Source: Pseudomonadota bacterium
GTDB taxonomy: Bacteria > Pseudomonadota > Alphaproteobacteria > Sphingomonadales > Sphingomonadaceae
DNA length: 19,271 bases
Direction of reading: 5' to 3'
Assembly (NCBI GenBank): GCA_023387085.1
Contig: JAEWIL010000045.1
Location: 1 to 19,271 of the forward strand
This document shows, in pieces, positions 7,553-15,464 of the stretch; the stretch's first letter is position 1, and each line of letters opens with the position of its first letter. The notes under the pieces are model-generated. The model saw only the letters and a list, made by a program, of their open reading frames with translations, did no database searches and was not told the DNA's origin. The position numbers were made by a program, and so were the translations under genes.

Positions 7553-7570
7553 GGGCGGCCGTAGCCGCCC
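7553..7570 (-). terminator. Hairpin after the lspA-bamF end of the minus-strand operon
   Basis: GGGCGGC (7553-7559) and GCCGCCC (7564-7570) form a perfect 7-bp stem with a CGTA loop. Reading the minus strand it is followed by TTTCCTG, a short T run. It lies 24 bases past the bamF-like stop, so it fits a weak intrinsic terminator for that operon. The plus side has no T run directly after the stem. Confidence 0.5.
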
Positions 7571-7593
7571 GATACTGTCAATAATTGTTGCTT

Positions 7594-8013
7594 TTAGGCG
7601 CCGGGGATCGCGGCGCTCGCGTCGCGGCCGTCGCCTTCGGGCGCGAAGACGATGTCGCGGGTGACGAGGCCCTTGTCGACGACCTGCGTGTCGGGGCTGC
7701 CGACGCTGCTGCGGATGCCGGGGTCGGCGCGCTGGCCGTCGGCGCGGCCGATGATCGAGGTTTCGGCGGCGCTACGCTGCGCGTCGCCGCCGAAGAGCGC
7801 CTTCAGCGTCTGTTCGGCGGTCGTCTCGTTGCCCGGGCGCGCGGCGCCGGGCGCCGGCGGGGTGAGCGAGAAGTCGGGCGGCACGACGAGCGGGGCCTGG
7901 CGCGACACCGCGAATTCGTCGGGACGGTCGCGGCTGAACAGGCTGTTCGAGCCGCAGGCCGACAGCGTCGTCGCGAGAATCGAGGCGGCGAGAATGGCGG
8001 TGGTCCGGTTCAC
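7594..8013 (-). CDS. bamF: DUF3035/BamF-like outer-membrane lipoprotein
   Basis: The 139-residue product starts at GTG 8013 (GGGAG 10 bases upstream) and has a lipoprotein signal peptide with lipobox LSAC, placing the lipidated cysteine at residue 20. Serine-rich CGSNSLF after the cysteine, with no Asp at +2, is compatible with the outer membrane. RPDEFAVSRQAPLVVPPDF (about 29-47) is the conserved core of the DUF3035 family, equated with BamF, an alphaproteobacterial subunit of the outer-membrane beta-barrel assembly machine described in Caulobacter. The rest is low-complexity and probably disordered. It follows lspA, whose product processes such lipoproteins, with a 27-base gap. The family call is from motif memory. 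Confidence 0.75.
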   Translation of the reverse strand: MNRTTAILAASILATTLSACGSNSLFSRDRPDEFAVSRQAPLVVPPDFSLTPPAPGAARPGNETTAEQTLKALFGGDAQRSAAETSIIGRADGQRADPGIRSSVGSPDTQVVDKGLVTRDIVFAPEGDGRDASAAIPGA

Positions 8014-8040
8014 TAAACTAATACTCCCAATTCGCCCCGT

Positions 8041-8565
8041 TTACTCGGCGGACGGTGCGGCGTCCGCGGCTGGGGCCTTTTCGCCCAAGAGCAGCGCGCG
8101 CGCAACCAGCAAAAGCACGCCGATGGTGATGCACGCATCGGCGACGTTGAAGATCATGAAGGGTCGAAAGCTGCCGAAATGCAGATCGGCATAATCGACG
8201 ACATAGCCGAGCCGCACGCGGTCGACGATATTGCCGAGCGCGCCGCCGAGGATCAGCGCCAGCGCGACCACATCGCCCTTCGCCTTTTCGCGCGTCATCC
8301 AGACGGCGACGGCGAGCGCGACGACAGCGGTGACCGCGACCAGCACCCAGCGCGTCGTCGGCGACTGGTCGGAGAACATCGACAGCGAGATGCCGTAATT
8401 CTGCGCCCAGGTCAGGTTGAAGAAAGAGACGAGCTCGATCGATCCGCCGGGCTTGGTTTCGAGCGACAAGGGGACGGTGACGACCCATTTGGCGACCTGG
8501 TCGAGGACGAAGGCGGCGGCCGCAAGGAGCAGACCGAAACCGAGATGGGGGGAACGCTTGCTCAT
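8041..8565 (-). CDS. lspA: Lipoprotein signal peptidase (signal peptidase II)
   Basis: The 174-residue inner-membrane aspartic protease cleaves prolipoprotein signal peptides before the lipidated cysteine. Four transmembrane helices are visible: FGLLLAAAAFVLDQVAKWVV, TTRWVLVAVTAVVALAVAVWM, VVALALILGGALGNIVDRV and FMIFNVADACITIGVLLLVAR. The catalytic aspartates are in GNIVDRVRLGYVVDYADLHFG and FNVADACI. The N-terminal NLTWAQNYGISLSMF block is also conserved. The ATG overlaps the ileS stop by four bases (ATGA), indicating translational coupling with ileS. A DUF3035 lipoprotein, a likely substrate, follows directly. The tail after the last helix (KAPAADAAPSAE) is alanine-rich and cytoplasmic. 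Confidence 0.95.
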   Translation of the reverse strand: MSKRSPHLGFGLLLAAAAFVLDQVAKWVVTVPLSLETKPGGSIELVSFFNLTWAQNYGISLSMFSDQSPTTRWVLVAVTAVVALAVAVWMTREKAKGDVVALALILGGALGNIVDRVRLGYVVDYADLHFGSFRPFMIFNVADACITIGVLLLVARALLLGEKAPAADAAPSAE

Positions 8566-11537
8566 CCTGCGTCCAATACCGTCTCGCAGCGATTGCACAA
8601 GGCGCCGTCCTCGGCCACTTCGGGCAGGTGGCGCCAACAGCGGCCGCATTTGTGGTTTTCGGTGCGCTTCACGTCCCAGTCCCCCTGATGAACGGTCGAA
8701 GTGATGAAGACCTCCTCGAAATCCACATCGCCGGCTTCATTCGGGAGCCAGACTTCGGCTTCGAGGCTGGAACGGATGATCTTTTCGCGGCGCAGCGGTT
8801 CGATGCGTTCGGTGACGAGGGCGCGAGTATTGCGGATTTGCGCCCACTTTTCGGCCAGATCGTCACCCCGGACTTGATCCGGGGTCCCGCTCTCGCCGCC
8901 ATCCAGCGGGACCCCGGCTCGGGGGCCGGGGTGACGGGAAAGGGGAAGCTCGGGCCATTCGAGCAGGTGGACGCTGCCCGCGTCGGGATAGCGCGTGCCC
9001 CACACTTCCTCGCTGGTGAACACCAGCACCGGCGCGGCGTAGCGGACGAGCGCGTGGAACAGGATGTCGAGCACGCTGCGGTACGCGCGGCGGGTGTCGG
9101 TGCCGAGCGGCGCGGCGGGGCCGAGGTCGCAGTAGAGGACGTCCTTGCGGATGTCGAAATAGAAGGCCGACAGGTCCTCGTTGCAGAAATCGGCGAGCAG
9201 GCGCGTGTAGCCGTTGAAGTCGAAATCATCGACCGCCCGGTGCATCTTCGCGTCGAGGTCGGCGAGCAGCGAGAGCATATAGCGCTCCAGCTCGGGCATC
9301 GCCGAAACGTCGGTGACGCGCTCCTCTTCGCTAAAGCCGTCGAGCGCGCCGAGCAGGTAGCGGAAGGTGTTGCGCAGCTTGCGATATTGGTCGGCAACGC
9401 CCTTCAGGATTTCGTCGCCGATGCGGTGGTCTTCGGTGAAATCGACCGACAGCGCCCACAGGCGGATGATGTCGGCGCCGTTGGTTTCCATCACCTTGAC
9501 CGGGTCGGTCGTGTTGCCGAGCGACTTCGATTGCTTGAAGCCCTTGCTGTCCATCGTGAAGCCGTGCGTCAACACCGCCTTGTACGGCGCCTGGCCGCGC
9601 GTGCCGCAGGATTCGAGCAGCGACGACTGGAACCAGCCGCGATGCTGGTCGCTGCCTTCGAGATAGAGGTCGGCGCTGTGCGTCGAGCCGTCGTGGCGGA
9701 CGAGCGCGGGCCAGCGGCCGCTTTCGAGGACGAAGGCGTGGGTGCAGCCCGAATCGAACCAGACGTCGAGAATGTCGGTTATGCGTTCGTAATCGGCGGC
9801 GTTGTACGCATCGCCGAGATATTCCTGCGCGCGTGCGTCGTTCCATGCGTCGACGCCGCCTGCCTTCACCGCCGCGACGATGCGGTCGTTGACGATGGGG
9901 TCGTTGAGATACTGGCCGGTCTTGCGGTCGACGAAGAGGGTGATCGGCACGCCCCACGCGCGCTGGCGGCTGAGCACCCAGTCGGGGCGGCCCTCGACCA
10001 TCGACCCGATGCGGTTGCGGCCCTTGGCGGGGACGAAGCGCGTGTCGGCGATCGCCTGCATCGCCGCCTGCCGCAAGGTCGGGGCGTCGCAGAGATCTTC
10101 CTCATGCGGGTTGATTGCGCCGCCCTCATTCTCCCAGCGCTTTTCGCGCGGGGTCTTGGGCTCGATATGCGTCATCACCTTGTCCATCGGCACGAACCAT
10201 TGCGGGGTGCAGCGATAGATGACCTTGGCTTTCGAGCGCCAGCTGTGCGGATAGCTATGCTGGTAATCGGCGCTGGCGGCGAGCAGCGCGCCGGCGTCGC
10301 GAAGGTCCGAGCAGATCGGGCCGTCGGGGGCGTTGAACTTGGGGTTGATCACCGATCCCTGACCGCCGAGCCAGCCCCAGTCCTCGCGATATTTGCCGTC
10401 GCCCTCGACCGCGAAGACGGGGTCGAGCCCGTTCGCCTTGCACAGGTCGAAATCATCCTCGCCATGATCGGGCGACATATGGACAAGGCCGGTGCCGCTG
10501 TCGGTCGTGACGAAATCGCCCGCGAGGAAGGGACGCGGGCGCGCGAAGAAGCCGCCGAGTGCGTGCATCGGATGGCGCGCGATCGTGCCGGCGAGGTCGG
10601 AGCCTTTGAACTGCCAAGTGCGCGGGTTAAAGTTGCTCTGCTCGAAGCCCAGCCCGGTCCGTCGCTTGAACTCTTCTTGAAGCTCGGTGGCGACGAGGAA
10701 AGAGCAACTTCCCGCGGGGCCGTCACTCTGCATGAACAGCGTGTATTCAACGTCCGGTCCATAGGCCAAAGCCTGATTGACCGGGATCGTCCACGGGGTC
10801 GTCGTCCAGATAACCGCATGCGCGCCGACCAGTTCGGCGATCGGGCTTTCGACGATCTCGAACGCCACGTCGATCTGGGTCGAGACGATATCCTCATATT
10901 CGACCTCGGCCTCGGCGAGCGCGGTCTTTTCGACCGGCGACCACATCACCGGCTTGGCGCCGCGATAGAGCATGTCGTTCGCCGCGAATTTGAGCAGTTC
11001 GCGCACGATGGTGGCCTCGGCCTCATAATCCATCGTGAGATAGGGGTGGTCCCAGTCGCCGCCGATGCCGAGGCGCTTCAATTGCTCGCGCTGGGTATCG
11101 ACCCAATGCTGCGCATAGGCGCGGCATTCGGCGCGGAATTCCTCGACCGGAACCTCGTCCTTGTTCAGCTTTTTCTTGCGATACTGCTCCTCGACCTTCC
11201 ACTCGATCGGCAGGCCGTGGCAATCCCAGCCGGGGACGTAGGGCGAATCCTTGCCCTTCAGCGTCTGGGTGCGGACGACCATGTCCTTCAGGATATGGTT
11301 GAGCGCATGGCCGATGTGCATGTCGCCATTGGCGTAGGGCGGGCCGTCGTGGAGAATGAACTGGTCGCGGCCCTTGCGGCTCTCGCGAATCTGTCCTTCC
11401 AGATTGCCCTCGATCCATTTCGCCAGAATCAGCGGCTCCTTCTGCGGCAGGCCGGCCTTCATCGGGAAGTCGGTCTTGGGCAGGAAGACGGTGTCGCGAT
11501 AATCGCGTTGTTCGGCGGCGGAGGTGCTGTCGGTCAT
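8562..11537 (-). CDS. ileS: Isoleucyl-tRNA synthetase
   Basis: The 991-residue class I synthetase charges tRNA-Ile and edits valine. The HIGH motif is at residues 74-77 (PYANGDMHIGHALNHILKDM). The CP1 editing domain contains TTTPWTIPVNQALAYG. The second catalytic motif is KQSKS at 668-672, not the usual KMSKS. The C-terminal zinc module is intact (CGRCWRHLPE...CNRC). Length is slightly long for the bacterial type because residues 868-893, between LLEWPELPLS and LAEKWAQIRN in the anticodon-domain region, are encoded by a palindromic repeat (8861-8936). ATG 11537 (MTDSTSAAEQRDYRDT) is chosen because the open frame upstream only translates another repeat. ileS is separated from ribF by that repeat and coupled to lspA by a 4-base overlap. 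Confidence 0.96.
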   Translation of the reverse strand: MTDSTSAAEQRDYRDTVFLPKTDFPMKAGLPQKEPLILAKWIEGNLEGQIRESRKGRDQFILHDGPPYANGDMHIGHALNHILKDMVVRTQTLKGKDSPYVPGWDCHGLPIEWKVEEQYRKKKLNKDEVPVEEFRAECRAYAQHWVDTQREQLKRLGIGGDWDHPYLTMDYEAEATIVRELLKFAANDMLYRGAKPVMWSPVEKTALAEAEVEYEDIVSTQIDVAFEIVESPIAELVGAHAVIWTTTPWTIPVNQALAYGPDVEYTLFMQSDGPAGSCSFLVATELQEEFKRRTGLGFEQSNFNPRTWQFKGSDLAGTIARHPMHALGGFFARPRPFLAGDFVTTDSGTGLVHMSPDHGEDDFDLCKANGLDPVFAVEGDGKYREDWGWLGGQGSVINPKFNAPDGPICSDLRDAGALLAASADYQHSYPHSWRSKAKVIYRCTPQWFVPMDKVMTHIEPKTPREKRWENEGGAINPHEEDLCDAPTLRQAAMQAIADTRFVPAKGRNRIGSMVEGRPDWVLSRQRAWGVPITLFVDRKTGQYLNDPIVNDRIVAAVKAGGVDAWNDARAQEYLGDAYNAADYERITDILDVWFDSGCTHAFVLESGRWPALVRHDGSTHSADLYLEGSDQHRGWFQSSLLESCGTRGQAPYKAVLTHGFTMDSKGFKQSKSLGNTTDPVKVMETNGADIIRLWALSVDFTEDHRIGDEILKGVADQYRKLRNTFRYLLGALDGFSEEERVTDVSAMPELERYMLSLLADLDAKMHRAVDDFDFNGYTRLLADFCNEDLSAFYFDIRKDVLYCDLGPAAPLGTDTRRAYRSVLDILFHALVRYAAPVLVFTSEEVWGTRYPDAGSVHLLEWPELPLSRHPGPRAGVPLDGGESGTPDQVRGDDLAEKWAQIRNTRALVTERIEPLRREKIIRSSLEAEVWLPNEAGDVDFEEVFITSTVHQGDWDVKRTENHKCGRCWRHLPEVAEDGALCNRCETVLDAG
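8861..8936. repeat. Palindromic repeat inserted in frame in ileS
   Basis: Outer arms CGTCACCCCGG (8861-8871) and CCGGGGTGACG (8926-8936) are perfect inverted copies; inner arms CCGGGGTCCCGCT (8879-8891) and AGCGGGACCCCGG (8905-8917) are also perfect. Asymmetric internal loops (7 and 8 bases) and a 13-base apical loop separate them. Each half contains its own CCCCGG/CCGGGG mini-hairpin. The wording resembles a repeat common in sphingomonad and other alphaproteobacterial intergenic regions (recalled, not searched). Here it is translated as RHPGPRAGVPLDGG... through RGDD within IleRS. Confidence 0.85.
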
Positions 11538-11581
11538 GGTGGCGGCGCTTAGCGCAGATTCGCGTGGGAGCAAACCTCTCT

Positions 11582-11742
11582 CCCTCTCCCCTTGCGGGAG
11601 AGGGCAGCGAGACTTGCGAGCTTGCTCGCTAGTCGCAGCGGGTGAGGGGTGCACCCTTGCGATAGGGCACAACCCCTCACCCAGCTTCAGCTAGGCAGCA
11701 AGCTGCCAAGCTTGCGCAACCCTCTCCCACAAGGGGAGAGGG
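11582..11742. repeat. Composite palindromic repeat filling the ribF-ileS gap
   Basis: Both ends carry the same hairpin, CCCTCTCCC-N5-GGGAGAGGG (11582-11604 and 11720-11742). The middle has GGGTGAGGGGT (11640-11650) perfectly inverted as ACCCCTCACCC (11672-11682). Between the centre and each end is a smaller hairpin: GCGAGC-tt-GCTCGC on the left and GGCAGC-aa-GCTGCC on the right. The unit as a whole is nearly palindromic. It ends 1 base after the ribF stop and takes up most of the 206-base gap before ileS. It would be transcribed on the minus strand and may affect readthrough or mRNA stability. Confidence 0.85.
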
Positions 11743-11743
11743 G

Positions 11744-12673
11744 TCAAAGGGTCGCCAGCAACTTCCTTGCCTGTTCGCAATCCCTGGCGATCGCCGCCAT
11801 CAGCGCGTCCATCCCGTCATATTTGGCCTCGGGCCGGATGAAGGCGTGGAAGGCGACGTCGATTTCCTGCCCGTAAAGATCTTCGGCAAAGTCGAAGAAA
11901 TGCGGTTCGAGCAATAACTTGGGCGGGTCGAAGCTGGGGCGGATGCCGAGGTTGGCGGCGCCTTTCAGCACGCGCCCGTCGGGCAGGCGGCCGGTGACGG
12001 CATAGATGCCGTAGCGCGGGCGGAGATATTGCCCCATGTCGAGGTTTGCGGTGGGGAAACCGAGCAGGCGGCCGTTCTTGTCGCCGTGCTGGACGACATT
12101 GCGGACGGTGAAGGGACGGGTGAGGAGGCGCGTCGCGGTCGCGCAATCGCCTGCGCGCAAGGCGTCGCGGACGCGGCTCGACGAGACGACCTCTTCGGCG
12201 TCGTCGACGGGGGCGACCATCTCGGTAAAGAAGCCGAGGCGGCGGGCGTGGTCGGCGAGCGTCACGACATCGCCGCCGCGGCCCTTGCCGAAGGTGAAGT
12301 CGGCGCCGGTGACGACGCCCGCGGCGCCGTAGCGATCGAGCAGCAGTCCGGTGATGAAATCCTCCGCCGTGGTTGCGGCAAGCGCCGCGTCGAAGGGCAG
12401 GACGAGCATCGCATCGGCGCCGGCCGCACCGAACAATTCGAGCCGCTGCGCGAGCGTCGTCAGGCGGAAGGGCGGGACGTCGGGCTTGAAGAAGCGGACC
12501 GGATGCGGGTCGAAGGTCGCGACGATCGCGGGGCGGCCGTCATCCTTCGCATGATGCACCGCGCGGCCGACGACCGCCTGATGCCCCGCGTGGAAGCCGT
12601 CGAAATTGCCGAGCGCGATCACGCCGCCGCGCAGATGGTCGGGGATTCGTTCGTGGCCGTCGAGGCGGATCAT
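11744..12673 (-). CDS. ribF: Bifunctional riboflavin kinase / FAD synthetase
   Basis: The 309-residue cytosolic enzyme phosphorylates riboflavin to FMN and adenylylates FMN to FAD. The N-terminal nucleotidyltransferase domain (about 1-180) shows GVIALGNFDGFHAGHQAVV with the HxGH signature, FDPHPVRFF and SSSRVRDAL. The C-terminal flavokinase domain (about 185-305) shows GDKNGRLLGFPTANL, RYGIYAVTGRLPDG and NLGIRPSF. Length is usual. Its ATG overlaps the dipeptidase stop by four bases (ATGA). No FMN riboswitch is visible upstream, and none is expected inside an operon. The products FMN and FAD serve the flavoproteins seen elsewhere in the window, but no specific link is implied. Confidence 0.96.
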   Translation of the reverse strand: MIRLDGHERIPDHLRGGVIALGNFDGFHAGHQAVVGRAVHHAKDDGRPAIVATFDPHPVRFFKPDVPPFRLTTLAQRLELFGAAGADAMLVLPFDAALAATTAEDFITGLLLDRYGAAGVVTGADFTFGKGRGGDVVTLADHARRLGFFTEMVAPVDDAEEVVSSSRVRDALRAGDCATATRLLTRPFTVRNVVQHGDKNGRLLGFPTANLDMGQYLRPRYGIYAVTGRLPDGRVLKGAANLGIRPSFDPPKLLLEPHFFDFAEDLYGQEIDVAFHAFIRPEAKYDGMDALMAAIARDCEQARKLLATL

Positions 12674-13869
12674 GGCGCCGGCACATTAGCAGGAGGCTGC
12701 GCCATCGGCGCGATCCCCGCGCGCAGCACGCGGATCGCGTTGCCGCCCATCGCGGCGCGGATTTCGTCGTCGGTGAAGCCCGCCTCGATCAGCGCCTCGG
12801 TCACCTGCACCAGTTTCGACGTGTCGAAGCGGACGGTGGTGGCGCCGTCATAGTCGCTGCCGAGCGCGACATATTGGATGCCGACGAGGTCGCGGACATG
12901 CTTCATCGCCTTGGCGACGCTGGCGGGCGAGGTGTCGCAGACGGCCGCGTCCCAATATCCGATGCCGACCACGCCGCCGGTCGCGGCGACCCCGCGGATT
13001 TCGTCGTCGGTGAGGTTGCGGTTGACCTTGCACGTTGCCTGCACCCCGCCGTGGCTGGAGACCACCGGGCGGCGCGCGACCTTGAGAATGTCGGCGACGC
13101 AGACGTGGCTGCAATGCGCGATGTCGACGATCATGCCCTTCGCCTCCATCCGCCGCACGACCTCGCGGCCGAGCGGGGTGAGGCCGCCCTTCTTGAGGCC
13201 GTGCATCGATCCGGCGAACTCATTGTCGAAGAAATGCGTGATCCCCGCCATGCGGACGCCGGCGGCATACAACTTGTCGAGATTGTCGATATGGCCTTCC
13301 AGATTGTGGAGACCCTCGACGCTCATCATCGCGCCGACGGGCGGCGGCGTCCTTGTCCGGCGCGCGGCAAGCAGCGCGTCGAGTTCGGCGGGGGTGGCGA
13401 TCGCGAGCAGCTTGCCCGCCGAGGCGGCGGCGGCGCGGTGCAGCTTCTCGGCGTGCCAGAGCGAGCGTTCGAGCAGCGAGTTCCACGTGCGCACCGGCTG
13501 GAGCTGCGCGATCACCAGCGCGGTGATATTGTCGGTGTCGCCGCTGTTGGCGTCGTAATTCTGCCCCTTGGGCGATTTGGTCGTGCTGGAAAGCACTTGC
13601 AGCGCGACATTGCCTTCCTCGAGGCGCGGCAGGTCCATATGGCCGCGGTCGGCGCGATCGAGGAAGTTGCGGCTCCAGAGCAGGCTGTCGCTGTGGAGGT
13701 CGACGATCGTGAGCGTCTTGTGGAGCGCCTTGGCGTGCTGGCTAACGGTGAGCAGCGGCTTGCCGTCGACCTTGTTGGTGCCCCGCTCGATCATCCCCGG
13801 CGCGAGGAGGAAGAAAGCCCCCGCCGCGACGAGCAGCAGTATGACGATGCCGATCAGCCAGCGACGCAT
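12670..13869 (-). CDS. Membrane dipeptidase (peptidase family M19), membrane-anchored
   Basis: The 399-residue protein starts with an uncleaved or signal-type helix (RRWLIGIVILLLVAAGAFFLL, 2-22), so the enzyme faces the periplasm. The M19 fold is a TIM-barrel di-zinc hydrolase. Ligand motifs visible are DLHSDS (H59, D61), MMSVEGLHNLEGH with its bridging Glu, DIAHCSH and RPVVSSHGGVQA, and GSDYDGA near the C-terminus. Renal-dipeptidase relatives cleave dipeptides, sometimes with D-residues; here a role in dipeptide recycling is likely, but substrate is unknown. GGGGA precedes the ATG. The gene starts 9 bases after folA and overlaps ribF by four bases, so it is embedded in the purE-ileS run although it has no obvious pathway link to its neighbours. 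Confidence 0.93.
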   Translation of the reverse strand: MRRWLIGIVILLLVAAGAFFLLAPGMIERGTNKVDGKPLLTVSQHAKALHKTLTIVDLHSDSLLWSRNFLDRADRGHMDLPRLEEGNVALQVLSSTTKSPKGQNYDANSGDTDNITALVIAQLQPVRTWNSLLERSLWHAEKLHRAAAASAGKLLAIATPAELDALLAARRTRTPPPVGAMMSVEGLHNLEGHIDNLDKLYAAGVRMAGITHFFDNEFAGSMHGLKKGGLTPLGREVVRRMEAKGMIVDIAHCSHVCVADILKVARRPVVSSHGGVQATCKVNRNLTDDEIRGVAATGGVVGIGYWDAAVCDTSPASVAKAMKHVRDLVGIQYVALGSDYDGATTVRFDTSKLVQVTEALIEAGFTDDEIRAAMGGNAIRVLRAGIAPMAQPPANVPAP

Positions 13870-13878
13870 GATTGTCCC

Positions 13879-14376
13879 CTATCCGCTCTTCCGGGTGAAT
13901 GTGACGAAGCTGTAGGCGGGGCGTCCGGCGTCGTCGGCCGGATGATCCTCGCGCGCGACCTCGCGCCATTCGATGGGGTCGGGATAGGCGATCGCCGCAT
14001 CGCCCTTCGACTCCAGCGCGACCTCGGTCAGCTCGATCTTCGTCGCGAGGGGCAGGAAGAGATTGTAGATTTCGGCGCCGCCGATCACCATCACCTGCGG
14101 CGCATTGGCGAGCTTCAGCGCGTCTTCGACGCTTTGCACGGGCTCGGCGCCTTCGTCCTGCCAATTCTCGTCGCGGGTCAGGACGATGTGGCGGCGACCT
14201 TCGAGGATCGCGGGCAGGCTGTCGAAGGTCTTGCGCCCCATGATCATCGGCCGGCCCATGGTAAGCTGCTTGAAGCGGCGAAGGTCGGCGGGGAGGTGCC
14301 ACGGCATCTTGCCGTCGGCACCGATCACGCCGTTGGCGGCGCGGGCGAGGACCAGTGTGATCTCGGGCCGGCTCAT
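13879..14376 (-). CDS. folA: Dihydrofolate reductase
   Basis: The 165-residue enzyme reduces dihydrofolate to tetrahydrofolate with NADPH and is the trimethoprim target. MSRPEITLVLARAANGVIGADGKMPWHLPADLRRF includes the Met20-loop region and the active-site Asp in LPADL. RPMIMGRKTFDSLP is the cofactor-binding motif, and VMVIGGAEIYNLFLP the second NADPH segment. Length is typical. ATG 14376 overlaps the purK stop (ATGA), supporting this start over longer in-frame readings that run through purK. Tetrahydrofolate feeds purine synthesis, which fits the placement after purE-purK. Confidence 0.95.
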   Translation of the reverse strand: MSRPEITLVLARAANGVIGADGKMPWHLPADLRRFKQLTMGRPMIMGRKTFDSLPAILEGRRHIVLTRDENWQDEGAEPVQSVEDALKLANAPQVMVIGGAEIYNLFLPLATKIELTEVALESKGDAAIAYPDPIEWREVAREDHPADDAGRPAYSFVTFTRKSG

Positions 14377-15458
14377 GCGCGGGCGGCTCCGGGTATCGCG
14401 CCCGCCCAGGTGGCGTGGCCGAGTTTCCGGCCTTCGCGGACCTCGGCCTTGCCATAATGATGAACGTGGCAATTTTCGTCGGCGAGCAACTCGGGAACCG
14501 AAGCGATCCGGTCGCCGATCAGGTTGCGCATGACGACCGGCAGCGCGCGCGTTGCGGTGCTGCCGAGCGGCAGGCCGGCGATGGCGCGGATGTGGTTCTC
14601 GAACTGGCTCGTCACCGCGCCCTCGATCGTCCAGTGGCCGCTGTTGTGGACGCGCGGCGCCATCTCGTTGAATACGGGGCCGTCGTCCGTCGCGAAAAAT
14701 TCGCCGGTGAGGACGCCGACATAATCGAGCCCGGCGGCGATATCCGCCATCATCGCGCGCGCTTCGGCCTGCTGGTCGAGGACGATTTGCGGCGGCGGCA
14801 GGCTGGCGGTCGCGAGGATGCCGTTCTCGTGGACGTTAACCGTCGAATCCCAGCTGCGGATCTCGCCGTCGAGGCCGCGGACGAGGATCACCGAAAATTC
14901 ATGCGCGAAGGTGACAAAGCCTTCGAGAATCGCGGCGTGGCGACCGATCGCTTCCCACGCCGCGTCGGCGTCGGCGGGCGAGGCGAGGCGGGCCTGGCCC
15001 TTGCCGTCATAGCCCATGCGGACGGTCTTGAGGATCGCGGGAGCGCCGATCTGGCCAAGCGCGGTGTCGAGCGCGGCGCGATCGGGGACCGCGGCGAAGG
15101 GCGCGGTGCGTCCGCCGAGCGCGGCAACAAAAGCCTTTTCGGCGAGGCGATCCTGGGCAATTTCCAGCGCCTTGCCACCCGGATGGACCGCGACATGACC
15201 CGAGAGGAAGCGGACGGTGTCCACGGGGACATTCTCGAACTCGAAGGTCACGACATCGCAGGCGGCGGCGAAGGCGGCGAGGCGCGGTTCGTCGTCCCAC
15301 GCCGCCTGGCTGTGATGTGCCGCGACTTCGGCCGCGACGCTTTCGGCGTCGGGGGCATAGACATGGACCTGGTAGCCGAGCTGCGCGGCAGCGACTGCGA
15401 GCATGCGGCCGAGCTGGCCGCCGCCCAATATGCCGATCGTCGAGCCGGGAGGAAGCAC
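14373..15458 (-). CDS. purK: 5-(carboxyamino)imidazole ribonucleotide synthase
   Basis: The 361-residue ATP-grasp enzyme carboxylates AIR to N5-CAIR with bicarbonate and ATP in purine synthesis. TIGILGGGQLGRMLAVAAAQLGY is the N-terminal nucleotide-fold start. VTFEFENVP, ILKTVRMGYDGKGQ, FAHEFSVILVRGLDGE and FNEMAPRVHNSGHWTIEGA follow the PurK order, the last holding metal-binding Glu and Asn residues. The C-terminus has HHYGKAEVREGRKLGHAT. The start is GTG 15458, 6 bases after the purE stop, with weak Shine-Dalgarno support; it probably relies on coupling to purE. It overlaps folA by four bases. Confidence 0.96.
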   Translation of the reverse strand: MLPPGSTIGILGGGQLGRMLAVAAAQLGYQVHVYAPDAESVAAEVAAHHSQAAWDDEPRLAAFAAACDVVTFEFENVPVDTVRFLSGHVAVHPGGKALEIAQDRLAEKAFVAALGGRTAPFAAVPDRAALDTALGQIGAPAILKTVRMGYDGKGQARLASPADADAAWEAIGRHAAILEGFVTFAHEFSVILVRGLDGEIRSWDSTVNVHENGILATASLPPPQIVLDQQAEARAMMADIAAGLDYVGVLTGEFFATDDGPVFNEMAPRVHNSGHWTIEGAVTSQFENHIRAIAGLPLGSTATRALPVVMRNLIGDRIASVPELLADENCHVHHYGKAEVREGRKLGHATWAGAIPGAARA

Positions 15459-15464
15459 CGGGGT

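Noticed and set aside
8628..11552. Very long open frame (about 970 codons) on the plus strand opposite ileS
   Set aside because: It is exactly antisense to a fully recognisable IleRS; GC-rich codon bias leaves the opposite strand open. Its translation has no recognisable domain.
11538..11672. N-terminal extension of IleRS
   Set aside because: The extra 45 residues only translate the palindromic repeat (RCPLPQGERERG) and are not IleRS-like.
12674..12800. FMN riboswitch before ribF
   Set aside because: The region is coding sequence of the dipeptidase and shows no RFN element pattern.
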